The position numbers and the translations under genes are program-made. From Carposina sasakii (lineage: Eukaryota; Arthropoda; Insecta; Lepidoptera; Carposinidae): a stretch of 64,000 nt of DNA. The stretch is taken from NCBI GenBank assembly GCA_014607495.2, contig CP053156.1, positions 10,478,001-10,542,000 of the forward strand. Reading direction: 5' to 3'. Shown here piece by piece: positions 35,618-47,519 of the stretch (position 1 is the first letter of the stretch; each line of letters starts with the position of its first letter). The notes beneath the pieces are model-generated. The model saw only the letters and a list, made by a program, of their open reading frames with translations. It searched no databases and was not told the DNA's origin.

Positions 35618-36436
35618 TTAGGTACAGTGGTCATTGTAATATTCTTATAATCTCTGAAAAAAATGGGTGATTAAGTTACTTAGAAAATATATTTTTAATA
35701 TTTAGTACAATACAACCTGCGATAATCACTTTAGTGGACTCAGCCTTAGATTACGATGGTCAAAGTAGTTTTACGTGCGGTGTGTGGACCGAAGAAACTG
35801 ACAAATACCTACAAGATTACATTTAGAACGTATTAAGAAGTGTTCCCAACTTTTAGTCCACTAAAGTGATTTTGGTAGATCTGTACGATATAAAAATAAA
35901 AATACACAGCTACAGATCATCAGTTTTAACGGAGGATATAAGAAAATTGCTGAAGCAAACAAGTATAGAATATTATCAGGTATATTTTTGGTGGAGCTTC
36001 AGAAAAAAAATTAAAATAGAAAATTCTGTAATCCTACTTATATTGACCAAATAAGATACATCTGACGAGCACCTACCAAAACAAAGCGAAGGCGGATAGT
36101 TATTATTCCTATTTTAGAAATCCTATACATAGATATACCAAATCGTATGCCCACACAGGTATTTCAGTAAGACTTTGAGTCTTGTACAATTCCTTAATAA
36201 GCCTTCAATGCCGGTCGATAACCTCGAAATTAACATTGATCTTGAGTCATCCTTAATTTTGTTGGACATTGTATCATTGTAAAAATAGTTGAATCGGAAA
36301 ATAGTAATGACGAAGATTTCTATCGGATTTAATCACTACAAAGATGGGTTTGAACATACAAACATATAGGTACATATTATACACGGACTCCCGAAAAGGA
36401 TTAAATGCTGGGCTTTAGAATTGCAGAATCATAAAG

Positions 36437-36600
36437 AAGATGAGAACAAGCGTAGCGTTGGGCGCCCTCCGGCCAGATGGACCGATAACTTTAAAAGGAC
36501 GGCTGGTAGTGACTGGATGGCAAAAACGGGAGATCGAGCCATGTGGCGTACACTGGGGGAGGCCTACAGCAGTGGACTGCAATAGGCTGATGACGACGAC
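36437..36600 (+). pseudogene. Non-LTR retrotransposon protein, C-terminal relic (RTE-like)
   Basis: Frame-broken + strand copy of the tail also seen at 53701-54075: ALGALRPDGP/RPPARWTD-type, then AGSDWMAKTGDRAMWRTLG, ending in a (GAC)n tract at 36592-36601. No catalytic core. Confidence 0.75.
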
Positions 36601-36644
36601 GACAAAAGAAGATCCCCCAACCTTCATATATGGGACAGATGTTA

Positions 36645-36800
36645 ATAATTAGTGACAAGGTGAAAGTTCATCGCCTGCAGTGACGTGTTTATTCATCTAA
36701 GATCGCCTGAGAGAATGCCTGAGTTCCTTCCTTCCTGAGTCGACTCTTACGATATGCACGGAGGGAGATGCAGCTGAATATCAGCACAGGACTTGAAAAT
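36645..36800 (+). repeat. Dispersed repeat family S fragment
   Basis: 'tagtgacaaggtgaaagttc', CCTGAGAGAATGCCTGAGTT and GAGTCGACTCTTACGAT as at 26625 and 61290. Confidence 0.6.
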
Positions 36801-37304
36801 AAATGTAATATATCACACAGTCGGTTACTAGGCGTAGTAAGCTGAAAACTGCCATGTAATATCTATACTCTTATATGTGCTTTTTGATGAGTGTAGAGAA
36901 CGACAAATTTCGACCGTGATTTGTTTTTTGTGGCGACTAACTAAACTAAAAACAGAATAAGTTGTGTCTGTACGTACATTTCTTTAAAATACCTATCTGT
37001 ATTTTCTATTTGGTTATTCCATGTAACTTATAATGCGGATGATTTAAAATAGAATTAAAGAAATTCTAACAATACTTTATAATACAATGTTTATATTCCT
37101 GTAATCAGAGCTGGGGTTTTCATTTATGATATTTTTATAAATAGCATTATACCTAATGTATAGGTAATACTTTTCCTTGTTTATTTGTAAGTTAAGTTTA
37201 TGTATAATAATTATTTAAAAAATGAGTACATAATTAATTAGTGTAAAAGTATCTATCTTAATGATTCCTGAGCGTATCGAAGACATTTAGAGACCTCCCA
37301 CGCT

Positions 37305-37581
37305 AGCGTCTTCTGAGCGTCTTTTGAGCGTCGGTGTCGGGCGAGCGTCGACGCGACGTCAGCGCTGAGTGGAAGCCGAACGTACAGAATGCTGTAATTA
37401 TGCAGCGCAAACGTCGCGTCGTTTTATTATATGGCAGAAAAATCGGCGCTGGCATTTCGTTGACGCGACTCTCACGTAGTGTAATTACAGCGTTCGCCTT
37501 CCACTCAGCGCCGACGTCGCGTCGACGCTGCGTCGACGCCGCGCTGACGCTTGCCCGTTCAAAAGACGCTCAGAAGACGCT
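37305..37581. repeat. GC-rich 277-bp palindrome (foldback element)
   Basis: Perfect 23-bp termini (AGCGTCTTCTGAGCGTCTTT-TGA and its complement) and arms of about 100 bp rich in GACGCG/GCGTCGA units in an otherwise AT-rich region. Centre about 37440. The 101-codon + strand frame starting at 37334 lies wholly in the palindrome and is rejected as a gene. Confidence 0.85.
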
Positions 37582-37816
37582 AGTATGCTCTTACTGTTAT
37601 ATCTGCTGTAATTATTTTCAGCTACCTATATCCATCTAACAATTTTGTCACCAAATAGATATATCTTATGTTACCAACCAAATATTTTTGTTATAATCAT
37701 GAAGTTGGGCATTGTCGGGCAATATAAGATTTTTCCAGATACAGATTTAACATTATAAAAAAAACTATTATGTTATGCCCTTCCTGCTCTGAGCTGCTCA
37801 GCTAGTATCTAATGAG

Positions 37817-37950
37817 CCTGCTAGTAGGTAGTGACTCTGCCTACGACGCCATTTTTATCCCGGTTGCAAACATTGATCTTTCCGAGTGGATGTTTCTATA
37901 CTTATCTATGTATTTATATTTATTTACCTTAGGGATCTTATTTAGGTTAG
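37817..37950 (+). mobile_element. tRNA-derived SINE fragment
   Basis: GTAGTGACTCTGCCTACGAC, then 'gcaaacattgatctt' and GGATGTTTCTATACTTATCT, matching the middle of the SINE at 27003. Confidence 0.65.
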
Positions 37951-38214
37951 TAGATTTGTAGGTTTATTTACTAGATTATTATTTATTATGCTGCATGCAG
38001 CAATAATAGCTCCTACCTACTGTTTATTTAAAATCGATGCTATTTACGCACAAAATAGGTACAGGATATAATTTACACAGAAAAATATCTTATTCCTGGG
38101 TAATTACGAACCTTTGGTATTTTCCTATTAATATAATAAGTAGGTATATTGTACACGGAAGAGGTTGCGTTGGTGCCTACGATACGTATAAATAACTAAA
38201 GGGGGCGCTTTGTT

Positions 38215-38596
38215 ATACAGGATATTTTTTGGTTCCCGAACACTACGGATTTTCCTCATATATAATATACATACATGTATATACATACCTGGGAAATGTC
38301 TGGTTTCCAAGATATTAGGGTCCAAAGTTGAGTAAATAGACTGCGATAGATTTTTCTGCATAAAATGCACATAGACGCGCGTAGGAAGATTTTTTCACGA
38401 GATATAATTAATATCGGTCTATGAAAAAACTAGCATAAACATTGGACACTATGAATTTCGCCCGATCAAGAAATTATTATTATTTTTCAAGAAAATTTAC
38501 ATCGTCTCCCCGCATTTTTTTGGCATAAACTTACTTTATTTCATGTATAGAGTACGTACCCTTCGTTAAGGGTGGCAACGAAAAAACACCCTGTAT
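38215..38596 (-). mobile_element. MITE family A copy 5
   Basis: Reverse orientation: ATACAGGATATTTTTTGGTT left, GAAAAAACACCCTGTAT right. An internal TACATACATGTATATAC insertion replaces part of the usual left section. Confidence 0.8.
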
Positions 38597-39354
38597 ATTA
38601 CTCATATAAAATTTTATTTTTATTTTTATAGATGGTTATAGTTAACTTCCTTCGGACTAAGCATCCTTGTTTTACTAAGATAAACTCTTCGCCATATTAC
38701 AAACTCATCTAGGTTAATAAAGCTGCACTTTTGACTATCGTAAAGAGAGCCTCCAAGCCTCTTATTACATGTAAGTTTATCACATGGAAGAATTAGAACT
38801 GCTAGGCTAGTGAAGTAACAGTGTGATACATTACTTGTTTTCCTATAATAATTATAGGTATTGACTGGTCATGGAGACTTATTTTCGTGATTTTGATTTT
38901 TATATCTATTTGTTATTTAAGGCCAATGTCCACTGGCGGAGTATAAGCTTAATCAGTAGGTATCCTACAGTCCTGCGTTGTCATTGTGCACTGGTGTCCT
39001 GCGTAATATTGCACAAAAAGAGCCGAACGCTTCTTTATTTACAATGTGTTTACTGGGAAAATATCTTTAATATGTTTGAACTGAATTAACAATAGACTAC
39101 AAGATTGAGAGATAGAGAGCTACTCTAGACAATGGACTATTAGATTAAGGGATTTTTAGCATCCATTGTAGTAAGGTTGATTTACTAAAAGTAGCTGAGG
39201 AAGGTCAGCGATAGATGATAATGGTATAAGTACCTAATACTTACCCATATTCTTAGCGTTAACATCACTTGAGGACAATGAAAGCGAGATACGAGATTCT
39301 ATGTTTTTTACTTTGAAATGAGAGTTATCTATATCAATATATGGTGGTGTAGGC

Positions 39355-39572
39355 AGAGAAGAATATCATCACCCCATTCTGCCCGTGGGTATCGTAAGAG
39401 GCGATTAAGAGTTTCCAAGAAGAGGGCAGCAACGCCTTCCGTGTTGACATCATTACCAGAAAATCACACTGCGGTCACCAACCCGCCTGCCCAGTGCGGT
39501 GACAGTAGCCTTGTGGCGTGCTCTGGGAGAGGCCTCCATCCAGAAGTGGACTGCAAGAAGCTTATGTAATAA
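39355..39572 (+). mobile_element. Non-LTR retrotransposon 3' end, + strand relic
   Basis: 'ccattctgcccgtgggtatc' and GTAAGAGGCGATTAAGAG, then CACTGCGGTCACCAACCCGC and GAAGTGGACTGCAAGAAGCT; the reverse-complement equivalent is 53321-53580. Confidence 0.7.
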
Positions 39573-39579
39573 TATATAC

Positions 39580-41072
39580 AATATATTTTCCAAAGGTAAA
39601 TCCAGTTTGACGAGAGTTTAACTTTGAATACTGTACTCGTATGAACGGTAAACCGAAGAATTGAATTTGAGGTCCGATTCGGTCAAAGAATTAGCAGTAA
39701 TTACCGCAAAGCTCATGTAAAGAATGTCGGGAGAGGCTCATGTGCTTATTGGTTGACAGAGAAAGCAGTCTGAAGAAAGTGTGTCGGTAACAGTAAATGG
39801 TGACATCGCTGAGGAACCTGTAATGTCTTTAACAGCTATGGCTATTCTGCTATTGTGATATCTATAATGCTAAATTACTCAATCCATGTATTTACTATTT
39901 GCACGCTGTGTATCCTTTTCAAACTACCTATACTTACTTATATTATCGGCAAATATTGAATATAATTTAATGTCAGATATGCATATGATGATAGAGTTTC
40001 AAGAGTTTCTTAGAGATGACAGAGATATTTGACATATAACAAAGTTCTATTCAAAAACTGGCGTACGCACAATAAGATTTTAGTACACTGAGCAGCAAAC
40101 CTAACGTAATAATGAAGGGACATGACATCGAAAATCTTTAGTTAGGTACCATAATGATTTTCTGTAACTAATTAAGAACAATTAACTTTTTTAAATAAAC
40201 AAATAGTTCCGTAATCGATGATTAGTAGGCGCAACGTCAACCTTGGGTTGTAAGTAACTAATTGTAACTTTACAAATTAGCACAGTTATAAGATGTGTGA
40301 TTCATCTACATAATTCCACGCATGTGTACTAAATCTGATAATGAACATCAGTCTACAGTGGAATATATCGTTTCTCGTTGTTTTGATCGGTGATTCATAA
40401 AAGTTTACTACAGATTTACTTATTGATTTCAGGGATAGCCGATCCGATTCGATATTTTTTCTTAATGGGGAATAGCAAGCAAATTAGATTTAAGGTGACG
40501 TATTGATAAAGCCCAAATGCCTGGCAGCTAGCTATGACTTCGTCGGCGTAAGTTTCCCCTTTTCCCGATCTGGAATTTCGAAAAATCATTCCACGATTGA
40601 TCCGTCGTCAGTCAGGACAAAGAATAATGACCGACCATACGGTGGCTGTTTCTTCTAGCAAGGGAACCAACAAAGGTACGTGCCCCTTCTTGATACTACT
40701 ATCGGTGTATATCATATCATATAGATATTACCTACGTAGTTATATAAATCTGCCCTCTGTGCCCATCCAAAGTCTGAGTCCATGTAAACACTCACACTAA
40801 TGATTCTATCGAGGAAGATATGACTCATCTTGTCTTGTAGTCTTCTCCATCCTTCTTACAATAAAGAAAATCCAATGACGAGTTTTCACTAGGTAACTAA
40901 CAAATAGAAACCAATAAACGATTTTAAACTGGGATTGTTTAAATCCTAAAAACTTGGTATAAATCTGTATCCACGAAGATTGACAATTTGGCGCAGATCC
41001 AGTTGAGGATTTTGGCTTTTATAAATTGCTTAAAAATATACATTATAAATCGGCAATGAAATATGATGATAT
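39580..41072. other. No firm gene; weak promoter/exon candidate inside
   Basis: Mostly blank. At 40608-40613 there is TCAGTC (Inr-like, A+1 at 40610), with ATACG at +28 to +32 (4 of 5 matches to the DPE) and a donor AAAG|GTACGT at 40675/40676. No downstream exon can be tied to it. Treat as a weak hint. Confidence 0.25.
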
Positions 41073-41216
41073 GGTCGATTCCGGCAGTTACACTTAAACC
41101 TAACCGTAAAATTTAGTCCTACCTATCCTTTTTTTACTTTATTTATGTTAAGAATGGAGAGAGATAGACCTGACTAAGATTAGGTTTAGGTTTAAGTGTG
41201 ACTGCCGGAATCGACC
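41073..41216. mobile_element. Foldback element, family D copy 3 (intact)
   Basis: GGTCGATTCCGGCAGTTACA at the left and TGTGACTGCCGGAATCGACC at the right, with arms continuing through 'cttaaacctaa' / 'ttaggtttaag'. About 144 bp, the cleanest copy. Confidence 0.85.
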
Positions 41217-42414
41217 CTAATGATGCTTTATTTTGTGAGCTAATTAATAATTTTTCACCATCAAGCATGGGTTATGCGGTAAGGAATATTACATGCATAC
41301 AGCACTATGGACCGAAGCCTGTCTGAAGGATATGATGCAATTTTTCTTTAAAACTTTATCAAAATAGAGACAGAATCATATCCTTTGGATTGACTATCTG
41401 ACCATTGAAGAAATCGGCTCTTACATAGTTTGATAAAATACGTAACTTAGGTATTTCATTTTATTACGCATAATTAGTGTTTATTTAGATTTTTCATATT
41501 GATTTCATTTTACTAACCGCCTAGCCGTTTTGATCCGTAAGACTTTCAGTATCCCCACCATGAGTGGGATAAAAAAATGGGCTTGGATTTCTTCTTGCAA
41601 AACTTATAGTACCTATATTATTTAAAATGCCTAGTTATCCAACTGCGATATGTAGAGCGGTTACCAACGTTATTACATTCACCGTATGCAGATACTTGTA
41701 CATGACCATGACATAATGGATGCTTCTCATCACATAAAACTTTATTTAAACGCTACACTAAAAATCATGTCATACAAGATTAGCAATGCCTATCGCGTGC
41801 CAGTGACACGTGTCAATAATATAGTAACCGTAAAGCCATGAACTCAGTAGGTATTATGTCATAATAAGCATAAATATAAAATGCTAGGTACCTATGTTAC
41901 ATCATAGGGTCAATGTAGTGGGTTTATTAATTTCATAGATATCTCTTTGTAAAATAACTTTAAGTAAACAAAATATTTGGGCGCAAAACTCTACCAAGTT
42001 CTTATATCATAGATTTTAGAGGTATTGTAATTTTGTGGCCATATTCAGAGCTTTGAATTGTTAGGGTGTGATACATTTTGGTCATGTTTAAACTTTAATT
42101 ACGACGTTCAAAAATACGTCCCTAGTTCTACATTGCCAGGTGGCTTGGTGAGTAACCATAACCATCTATGTGTTTACGCCCAAAAACTAACTATGGGGAT
42201 AACCGTCACACAGTCAAGGCCAACGTAATTAACACCCGTCGGAACGCTTGTTTACCTAAATAGTTTTATACACAGAGAATCCAATTTTCAACTGTTTTAA
42301 ATTTGTCTTCTGTTTTAAATAAGCGCTTCTATCATTATAGTAAACGGCCGTTAGCGGTATAATTACAGTAACTCTCAATTGTTACGTTAGGGAAAAAAGT
42401 GACTGTGTGATACC

Positions 42415-42486
42415 ATGGATGGGAAACAAGTCGGTTGCTTCACGTCTGCTAGTCAGTCTACCATCGACTTTGTTCGCGAGAGGTTC
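42415..42486 (+). promoter_or_regulatory. Inr + DPE core promoter, probably of gene 2
   Basis: TCAGTC at 42453-42458 matches the arthropod initiator TCA(+1)KTY with A+1 at 42455. GGTTC at 42482-42486 matches the downstream promoter element RGWYV at exactly +28 to +32, the spacing the element requires. No TATA box at -30, as usual for DPE promoters. Confidence 0.6.
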
Positions 42487-42601
42487 ACACGACTCATCAT
42501 ACCAGTGCTTTTAAAATTATCGAAGTGTCTTCGTTATGAAGTGATCGAAAGTTTACGTCGATAAAGTTCCCGAAGAATTGGCTATTTCTAACATTAAAAA
42601 G
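42455..42601 (+). other. Putative non-coding 5' exon (gene 2)
   Basis: Runs from the predicted start site to AAAAAG|GTAAAG (GT at 42602), a good donor. Only a two-codon upstream frame (ATG AAG TGA) was seen near the middle. Splicing to the acceptor at 48784-48785 would join this leader directly to the gene 2 ATG across a 6.2-kb intron. It could instead belong to an unseen gene. Confidence 0.45.
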
Positions 42602-44126
42602 GTAAAGTTTACACCTCTTGTTTTATGTGTTAGCTTTGTTTTTTTTAAGATGGTCATTCTTAATTGCATAGAAAATGGTATATGAAAGCGTAGTTTTATG
42701 CGATTAATTTAATTTTATTGTGTTATTAAACTTTCTTTGTTGTATTTTTATCTCGTGCTTTGTAATTTATTGTATCTCTTATAAAGGTACATACTTAACA
42801 AGTATGCAACGTAAGTAATTATGTAGTACCTACATATTATCGCTCAGGAAGATAATTTATGTTTATTTTATTTACATTTATTAGAATTTATTTATGATTC
42901 CTTGTTTATACTACCACGTCATAGCTATTTTTGTGACACTTCTACCCGTTCCTAAATATTTGCATAGATGACCTACTTATTCATCATGAAAAGGTCATTA
43001 AACTACAATGTTTATCGAATAAAAAAATGCTTTATAGACTTATATGGTGTTAACACTAAAGTAATATTAGTAGGTGCTTATACAATACCTATATTTAATT
43101 TATAAAGCTATTATAAAGTTTTGTAACAAAAAGTTAAGTATATATTTTTTTCTCTTACTTCTATTTATTTTGAGGACAATATCAGGTTAGTCCAATAAAA
43201 AACTTGAAATCCTCCATATAACTTGTTTTCGTTATAGCGCACGTCACATAAATTAATAAAATATTGAATAAATACCATGAACGCGTTTGTTATAATATCT
43301 CTTGTATATATCTCTTCTTTATTTTGGCTTCATAAGAGTCGAACGAATTTTTATTTGGTACATTTGGCCGTCACAAAATTGGGAACGATTATTTAGGTTT
43401 TTTATAAACCACCAAACATACGGACAGACCGAAAGACAGAGTAACTTTGAAATATTCAATTACATTATGATATTGACAGTATAGTGGCATCCAAGGAAAT
43501 ATCTCTTTCAATCAAAACAAAATTAACCTACCTATTCATCATTTGCCTTAACCTACTGATTTACCGACTGGTTTGGAAAGGTCGTTGGGTTAGTAACCTA
43601 GCTTCCTCAGTTACATTCCTGTCTGAGGTGAGATTTTTGCTATAATTACTTTACTTTGATCTTTTCTTAGCTTTTTTTATATTCACGTCTATAAGAATAT
43701 AAGTCGTATGTTAGTTAATTGAGCTGAAATATTATTTCAAAAAATTATATATTATAATAGTTTTCTACTAACTACTACTACAGGGTCTTATACCTTCCAC
43801 TGATCCTTGAATTTAATAATTCATAATTGCAATTACAGTTGACTCTACCAGTTGTAATAAAAAACCAGAACCTAGAATTTAATTTTGAGGGAGATGAGGG
43901 ATAAAAAAACTTATCAGAAAGTTACATGTTGTCAGAAATACGTAAAGGAGAGATTAGGTTAACGAACCATAAAAGCTGCCAAATAAAAATATTGATAAAT
44001 GTCACCAGTGATTTCACATAGTTGCCGTTGTCAGTCACGTTCCTGCCCTTTCATTGATTGATACAAACGAGTTTTTGTAATCACGCTATTGTTTTTACAA
44101 AAAAGCTAATGCCTAATCGTGATTAA

Positions 44127-44334
44127 AGCCTCGAGCACACCAAATGCGTATGCGTGCACATGTACACGTACCTCTGAGTTTGATGTATGGAACTGTCACC
44201 GCTTGACGCCTATGCTTACGTTTACGCATACGCATCCGGTCTGCCCGTGCCTATACAGTTCCATACATTACAACTCAGAGGTACGTGTACGTCTACGCTT
44301 ACGTGTACGCATACGCATCCGGTGTGCTCTAAGC
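44127..44334. mobile_element. TTAA-flanked foldback element, family C copy 3
   Basis: TTAA at 44123-44126 and 44335-44338. Arms start AGCCTCGAGCACACCAAATG and end CATCCGGTGTGCTCTAAGC, so the termini have drifted. Inner sub-arms as in copy 2. The + strand frames at 44119-44426 are arm sequence. Confidence 0.8.
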
Positions 44335-46879
44335 TTAAATGTATTTTGTATACTTGCGTGAAGTTGCGTGTGTATTATAATGGTTATTATCGTGGAAGTA
44401 AAAAGAGTAATGACTTCGAGAATTAAGGCTGTTTTTGATAATCTTCGTCTTCTGCTATTTCTATCAATAAATAAATCACGGCTCTATTAACTCTTGTTTG
44501 CATTTAAGGTGGTACATTCGTATCAGCAAAGTATTATTTGAAGGAATCGAATCGATCACAGTCAAATAATTTTTCAAGTATCAGTTTTTTCTTCATTATT
44601 TGGAATTTGAACTTTATTTAAGCCTCTAGATTCTATAAAGTTAGACAAAATTCCATTCTGATTTTTCCAATGGTCAGATTGCCTATCTGAACGATAAATT
44701 TGATGCTGTCTTTCTTTAAGACTTGATGAAGATAGAGACAGCATCAACTTTATCCTATATCCATAGGCTATCAGTAAGATCATGGGAAAAATCGGCCCTT
44801 GGAGAAATAGGCTCAGTAGATTATTTAAAATCATAAACTAGTCTTTAAACACATGCGGAACAATTTGTATTGGTATTTCTCTGTTTGTGAACTACAGACA
44901 TTCATGCACGTTTTGCATTGAGGACATTTTTAGCCTTCTCGGTCTGCTGTGTTTCGAATATTAATTAGTTTTACTATTATTTTTATTTCTTTAAGGAACA
45001 GGTACAAAACTGGACAGACCATGTCACTATTTATTTGATTTTTGTTCTTTAACTAAAGTAGGTACCTATAGTTCTTTGTCAGTTTAGAGTCTAGGACACT
45101 TTGATAATATAATCGATTATATTTGATTAGCACTACATTCTTACCTGACTTAAAAGTGATAATATAATATCTTTTGGTGGTATAATAATTAAAGTAGGCT
45201 ATTCTTCATAATATATCTTTGCCTAGGTATTTTACATAAACTATTACTGAGATTGGATGGTTTTGGTGTGATGCAGAATGCAATTTTTTTTCCCGTTCCC
45301 ATGTAAATAGATGGATTAGTCGTACAGGCAATCTTATTTACCAACATTATTATGCAGGAATATTTACACGATAAAATGGCAATTATTGTATCCTCCAAAG
45401 CATGTTTTAAAACAAGTTTGTTTTAAAAATCAACTAGTTATCAGTTTAAACAGGTGACAATAAGACTTGTGGGACTCGTTTAACATTCTAATCTAATCAC
45501 ATAAGTAGATACCTAAATGTGAACTAGGTATTAGTAATTATATGTAAGTGAGTATATGTAAAAAAATAAGCCAAAACACCATATTGTAAATAAACAGCTT
45601 TTACAACACGTATTTTTTACAAGTATATGTCTATTTGTGAGTTTCTTCATTTCTTCACTATATAACTAACCTAACATAGATAAACTTTTTAACCCTAGAT
45701 AAATTACCGTTCCTGCGAGAAACAATAAAATACTGTCTTTTATCCTTATTTTAGTCAAAGATTACCCTTATTTATTCAGGTTTCTTTATTTAAACCAAAG
45801 TGTTAAATTTTCGACGGACGTAAAACTGAACTCGCATCTGTTTCAGTTTCAAAGAATTCTTCAGCCAAGGTTAAAACAATAATAGCTATAGCAGTAAAAT
45901 TCAGGTTTTATGACTTCTATACTACCTATATATAACTACTTATAAAGATAATCTGTTCTATTAGTACTGATATAAAAAAAATCTATTTTAGTGGGAAAAT
46001 AATCATGTGGTAGGTAATTTTTGTGCAGAAGGTCTAGGATAAACCCCCAGAAGGTAACAGTGGGCATTATGGCCAATGACCCACACTGGTAGATTGCCAA
46101 TACAACTGACACGCCCTTCATATCAGCTTCATTACTTTAAGGTTTATAAATAAACAATCTGCGAATAGGTGACGGTCACTAGTCGCCTGCATTCGTGAAG
46201 TTTGCTTTCTTAATCAATACTTACTTAAAATATATTACAATAGCCGTAACTAATTATATTACCTTTTATGTTTAAAAATCGGCAATTTTTAATAAGGATA
46301 GCATCTTAATATGCAATACGTTAGTTATAGGACTTTCTTATTTTTTATTGTACACAAAAAGAAATATGGCATACAACATTATAATTATATTATTACCATT
46401 ATAGAACTTTATTATTATTAACTTAGTTTAGGACATAATATTTATATTTTTCAGTGTTATTTTAATATTTAATTATTAACAATACATTTTGTCTTTCTTT
46501 CTCTATGAGTTTGAACACAGAACAGGTAATTACGTGTTCTGTGGTCTTGAAGTATCAAATGGGACAAACTTATCTAAGTAGAGCATACAAACTTAACAAT
46601 TTTATTCCTGTGTGTTTACAGAGTTCGGACTTAACTTTTTAATATCAGGCGCAAATGCTTTTAACATCATTCGTATGTCAAAATCGGCCTTAGATCCACG
46701 GAAGTACGCCAGATAAGATATCTATCACGAAAATGGTTCCGCAATCAATTTCAAGGTTAAATCATATGTAAATCAATATTACACATTAAATTAAGATGTC
46801 TTACGCAAAAACATTAAGAAAAAATATTAATTCGCTCACCGCTCATGTCTGAATATTACCTACATACATCCATCCATAA

Positions 46880-46990
46880 ATTCTATTCTTTATTGTACAC
46901 AGACATTTTATATGGAAAAACATTTTACATTGACAATGTACAAAGGCGTGCTTATCCCTATAAGAGATTTCTTCCAGCAAACCACTTGTG
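46880..46990 (-). repeat. Retroelement tail-like repeat (copy 2)
   Basis: Reverse complement of 28725-28815: 'cttattgtacacagacat' reading to GAGATTTCTTCCAGCAAACC. Confidence 0.6.
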
Positions 46991-47174
46991 ATAGCGAAAG
47001 TTGGGTGAAAAAGGTAGATTGTATGTGTACACAATACCAAATAAATATACTTACATAAACCTACATAATATCAATATACCTAAATAATAATACATATCTA
47101 CATATAATAAACCTAACCTACATAGAAACCTAACCTACATATAAATGGTAAATTATACGCAGCGCTGTACTCCC

Positions 47175-47350
47175 GAAATGGCTAGAACTACAGATCATAA
47201 AGGAGAACTTACGCCACTTTTAGCATAGCAGGGAGAGATGAAAATAATTAGTAGCAAGTTGCTAGCTTATCGCCTGAGAGAATGCTCCGTTAGAATACAT
47301 CAGCTGCATCTGCTTCCGTGCATATCTTAAGAGTCGACTTGTAACTAGAG
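47175..47350 (+). repeat. Dispersed repeat family S fragment
   Basis: 'aaatggctagaactacagat', TAGTAGCAAGTTGCTAGCTT, CGCCTGAGAGAATGCTCC, ending in AAGAGTCGACTT. A reverse piece follows at 47620-47705. Confidence 0.6.
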
Positions 47351-47360
47351 CATTCTCTTA

Positions 47361-47519
47361 CAGCTAATTTCAATAACCGATCTCGAGAGATTTTTTTGCA
47401 AATTTCAGATTTGCAATTTCAATAAAGGTCATTTTCTATATTCCAAACGTATGAAATAATTGAACATTTAATTTGAAATATGCAAAAAATCTCTTGAGAT
47501 CGTTAATTGAAATTAGCTG
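47361..47519. mobile_element. MITE with ~45-bp inverted arms
   Basis: AGCTAATTTCAATAACCGAT ... TTTTTGCAAATTTC pairs with GAAATATGCAAAAAATCTCT ... AATTGAAATTAGCT. Related blocks continue to 47612 and occur in the gene 1 intron. Confidence 0.8.

Noticed and set aside
37334..37639. 101-codon + strand open frame
   Set aside because: It lies almost wholly in the GC-rich palindrome; absence of stops follows from the base composition.
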